Shown piece after piece: positions 62,745-64,000 of a stretch of 64,000 nt of DNA. The notes beneath the pieces were generated by a model. The model ran no database searches and was not told the origin of the DNA. It saw nothing but the letters and a program-made list of their open reading frames with translations. Within the stretch, counting starts at the first letter, position 1, and each line of letters opens with the position of its first letter. Location: positions 744,001-808,000 of the forward strand of contig OY987233.1 in NCBI GenBank assembly GCA_963920705.1. The letters run 5' to 3'. Position numbers and translations under genes: made by a program. The DNA comes from Odiellus spinosus. Lineage: Eukaryota; Arthropoda; Arachnida; Opiliones; Phalangiidae.

Positions 62745-64000
62745 GGATCTACACTTGGCAAATTTGTGGATCTACACTTTGCAAATTTATGGATCTACAC
62801 TTGGGAAATTTGTGGATCTACACTTGCAAATTTGTGGATCTACACTTGGCAAATTTGTGGATCTACACTTTACAAATTTGTGGATCTACACTTGGGAAAT
62901 TTGTGGATTTACACTTGGCAAATTTGTGGATCTACACTTGGTAAATTTGTGGATCTACACTTGGCAAATTTGTGGATCTCCACTTGGCAAATTTGTGGAT
63001 CTTCACTTGGGAAATTTGTGGATCTACACTTGGGAAATTTGTGGATCTACACTTGGGAAATTTGTGGATCTACACTTGGGAAATTTTTGGATCTACACTT
63101 GGGAAATTTGTGGATCTACAATTGGGAAATTTGTGGATCTACACTTGGGAAATATGTGGATCTACACTTTTGAAATTTGTGGATCTACACTTGGTAAATT
63201 TGTGGATCTACACTTGGCAAATTTGTGGATCTACACTTGGCAAATTTGTGGATCTACACTTGGCAAATTTGTGGATTTATACTTGGGAAATTTGTGGATT
63301 TATACTTGGGAAATTTGTGGATTCATACTTGGGAAATTTGTGGATTTATACTTGGGAAATTTGTGGATTTATACTTGGGAAATTTGTGGATTTATACTTG
63401 GGAAATTTGTGGATTTATACTTGGGAAATTTGTAGATTTATACTTGAGAAATTTGTGGATTTATACTTGGGAAATTTGTGGATTTATACTTGGGAAATTT
63501 GTGGATTTATACTTGTAAAATTTGTGGATTTATACTTAGGAAATTTGTGGATTTTCACTTGGCAAATTTGTAGATTTATACTTGGGAAATTTGTGGATTT
63601 ATATTTGGGAAATTTGTGGATTTATACTTGGGAAATTTGTGGATTTATACTTAGGAAATTTGTGGATTTTCACTTGGCAAATTTGTAGATTTATACTTGG
63701 GAAATTTGTGGATTTATATTTGGGAAATTTGTGGATTTATACTTAGAAAATTTGTGGATTTACACTTGGCAAATTTGTGGATCTACACTTGGTAAATTTG
63801 TGGATCTACACTTGGCAAATTTGTGGATCTACACTTGGCAAATTTGTGGATCTACACTTGGCAAATTTGTGGATCTACACTTGGGAAATTTGTGGATTTA
63901 TACTTGGGAAATTTGTGGATTCATACTTGGGAAATTTGTGGATTTATACTTGGGAAATTTGTGGATTTATACTTGGGAAATTTGTGGATTTATACTTGGG

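Larger units (their letters stand above)
1..64000. repeat. 23-bp satellite array filling the whole window
   Basis: Every line of the window is made of head-to-tail copies of a 23-bp monomer, all in one orientation. The consensus is GGATTTATAC followed by TTGGGAAATTTGT. Composition per monomer is 6 A, 10 T, 6 G and 1 C, so the + strand has a strong G-over-C skew and the consensus lacks CpG. At about 23 bp per copy the window holds roughly 2,780 monomers. No inversion, transposon or unique spacer was seen, and both ends are inside the array. Monomers differ mostly by substitutions, with a few 20-22-bp and 24-bp length variants. Long arrays with higher-order repeats are typical of eukaryotic heterochromatic satellites. 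I do not recognise this monomer as a named family, and the species is unknown. Confidence 0.98.
58856..64000. repeat. Domain 8: re-copy of domain 5 to 7 types
   Basis: The order here repeats earlier sequence. The part near 58,990-60,170 matches about 41,260-42,440 (offset 17,724 bp over most of its length). The part near 61,390-61,870 matches the start of domain 6. The part near 62,585-63,500 resembles 49,600-50,340 and 52,103-52,770. Gamma/delta occurs once near 59,324-59,410 and the TTTTGTAATTT monomer once near 59,766. The array continues past the end of the window. Confidence 0.85.

Noticed and set aside
1..64000. CRISPR array (regular short repeats)
   Set aside because: There are no spacers. 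Repeats are contiguous 23-bp copies and the length is far beyond any CRISPR locus.
1..64000. Telomeric or simple-sequence repeat
   Set aside because: The period is 23 bp with a complex unit; no TTAGGG- or TTTAGGG-like runs are present. TTAGGAAA is a single-base variant of TTGGGAAA.
1..64000. CENP-B box in the monomer
   Set aside because: The TTCGGAAATTTG variants share TTCG with the box, but the required downstream CGGG element is absent in all subtypes seen. A centromeric role cannot be argued from this.
1..64000. Bacterial iteron origin or phage repeat
   Set aside because: Iterons are a few to tens of copies beside a replication gene. Here there are thousands of copies and no gene in 64 kb.
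1..64000. G-quadruplex-forming array
   Set aside because: Only one GGG run per 23 bp (two where TACTGGGG or GTGGG variants occur). Loops would be about 20 nt, outside the usual range.
1..64000. tRNA, rRNA or other structured RNA gene
   Set aside because: No conserved RNA boxes or non-repeat stretches were seen, and every segment is explained by the monomer.

Overview
The whole 64 kb window is one uninterrupted satellite (tandem-repeat) array. Its monomer is 23 bp: on the + strand the consensus is GGATTTATAC followed directly by TTGGGAAATTTGT (about 30% GC, with 6 G and only 1 C). I read every line of the window and found no gene, RNA gene, mobile element, CRISPR array or unique spacer. The array runs off both ends. 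A satellite block this long, with nested multi-kilobase higher-order repeats, points to a eukaryotic genome assembled from long reads, probably centromeric, pericentromeric, subtelomeric or another heterochromatic block. Nothing here identifies the species or the chromosomal position.

Monomers fall into a few subtypes set mainly by linked bases at positions 5 and 8. Alpha is GGATTTATAC (T,T). Beta is GGATCTACAC (C,C). Gamma is GGGTCTAGAC (C,G, carrying an XbaI-type TCTAGA). Delta is GGATCTAGAC with a GGGACATTT second half. Epsilon is a 24-bp form, GGATCTATAC then AAAGGGAAATTTGT. The second half varies independently (TTGGG, TTCGG, TTAGG, TTGGC, TTGGT, TTTGC, TTGTG, TTGGA).

Layout. 1-5.2 kb is mixed alpha with short beta tracts. 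5.2-6.7 kb is beta/epsilon. 6.7-30 kb is alpha-dominated, with regularly spaced gamma/delta clusters and a beta cassette ending in a TTTTGTAATTT monomer. 30-41.4 kb is alpha with gamma/delta clusters but without that cassette. 41.4-45.2 kb returns to the cassette type. 45.2-51.2 kb is beta-rich, with epsilon blocks and no gamma/delta. 51.2-58.9 kb mixes beta/epsilon with gamma/delta. 58.9-64 kb repeats, in order, sequence types seen at 41-50 kb.

The main result is a history of nested tandem duplications. A 9,744-bp segment (about 7.07-16.8 kb) is followed immediately by a second copy (about 16.8-31.1 kb). Inside the second copy, 2,323-bp and 2,182-bp segments were each duplicated again. These two events, two one-monomer differences and one 2-bp difference account exactly for the offset change from 9,744 to 14,297 bp. 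Next come three units of 3,726, 2,898 and 3,726 bp (the middle one shorter by 36 monomers), then tandem units of 1,863, 2,022, 1,104 and 1,058 bp. Long open frames exist in all three forward frames only because the consensus has no forward stop. They are not genes.
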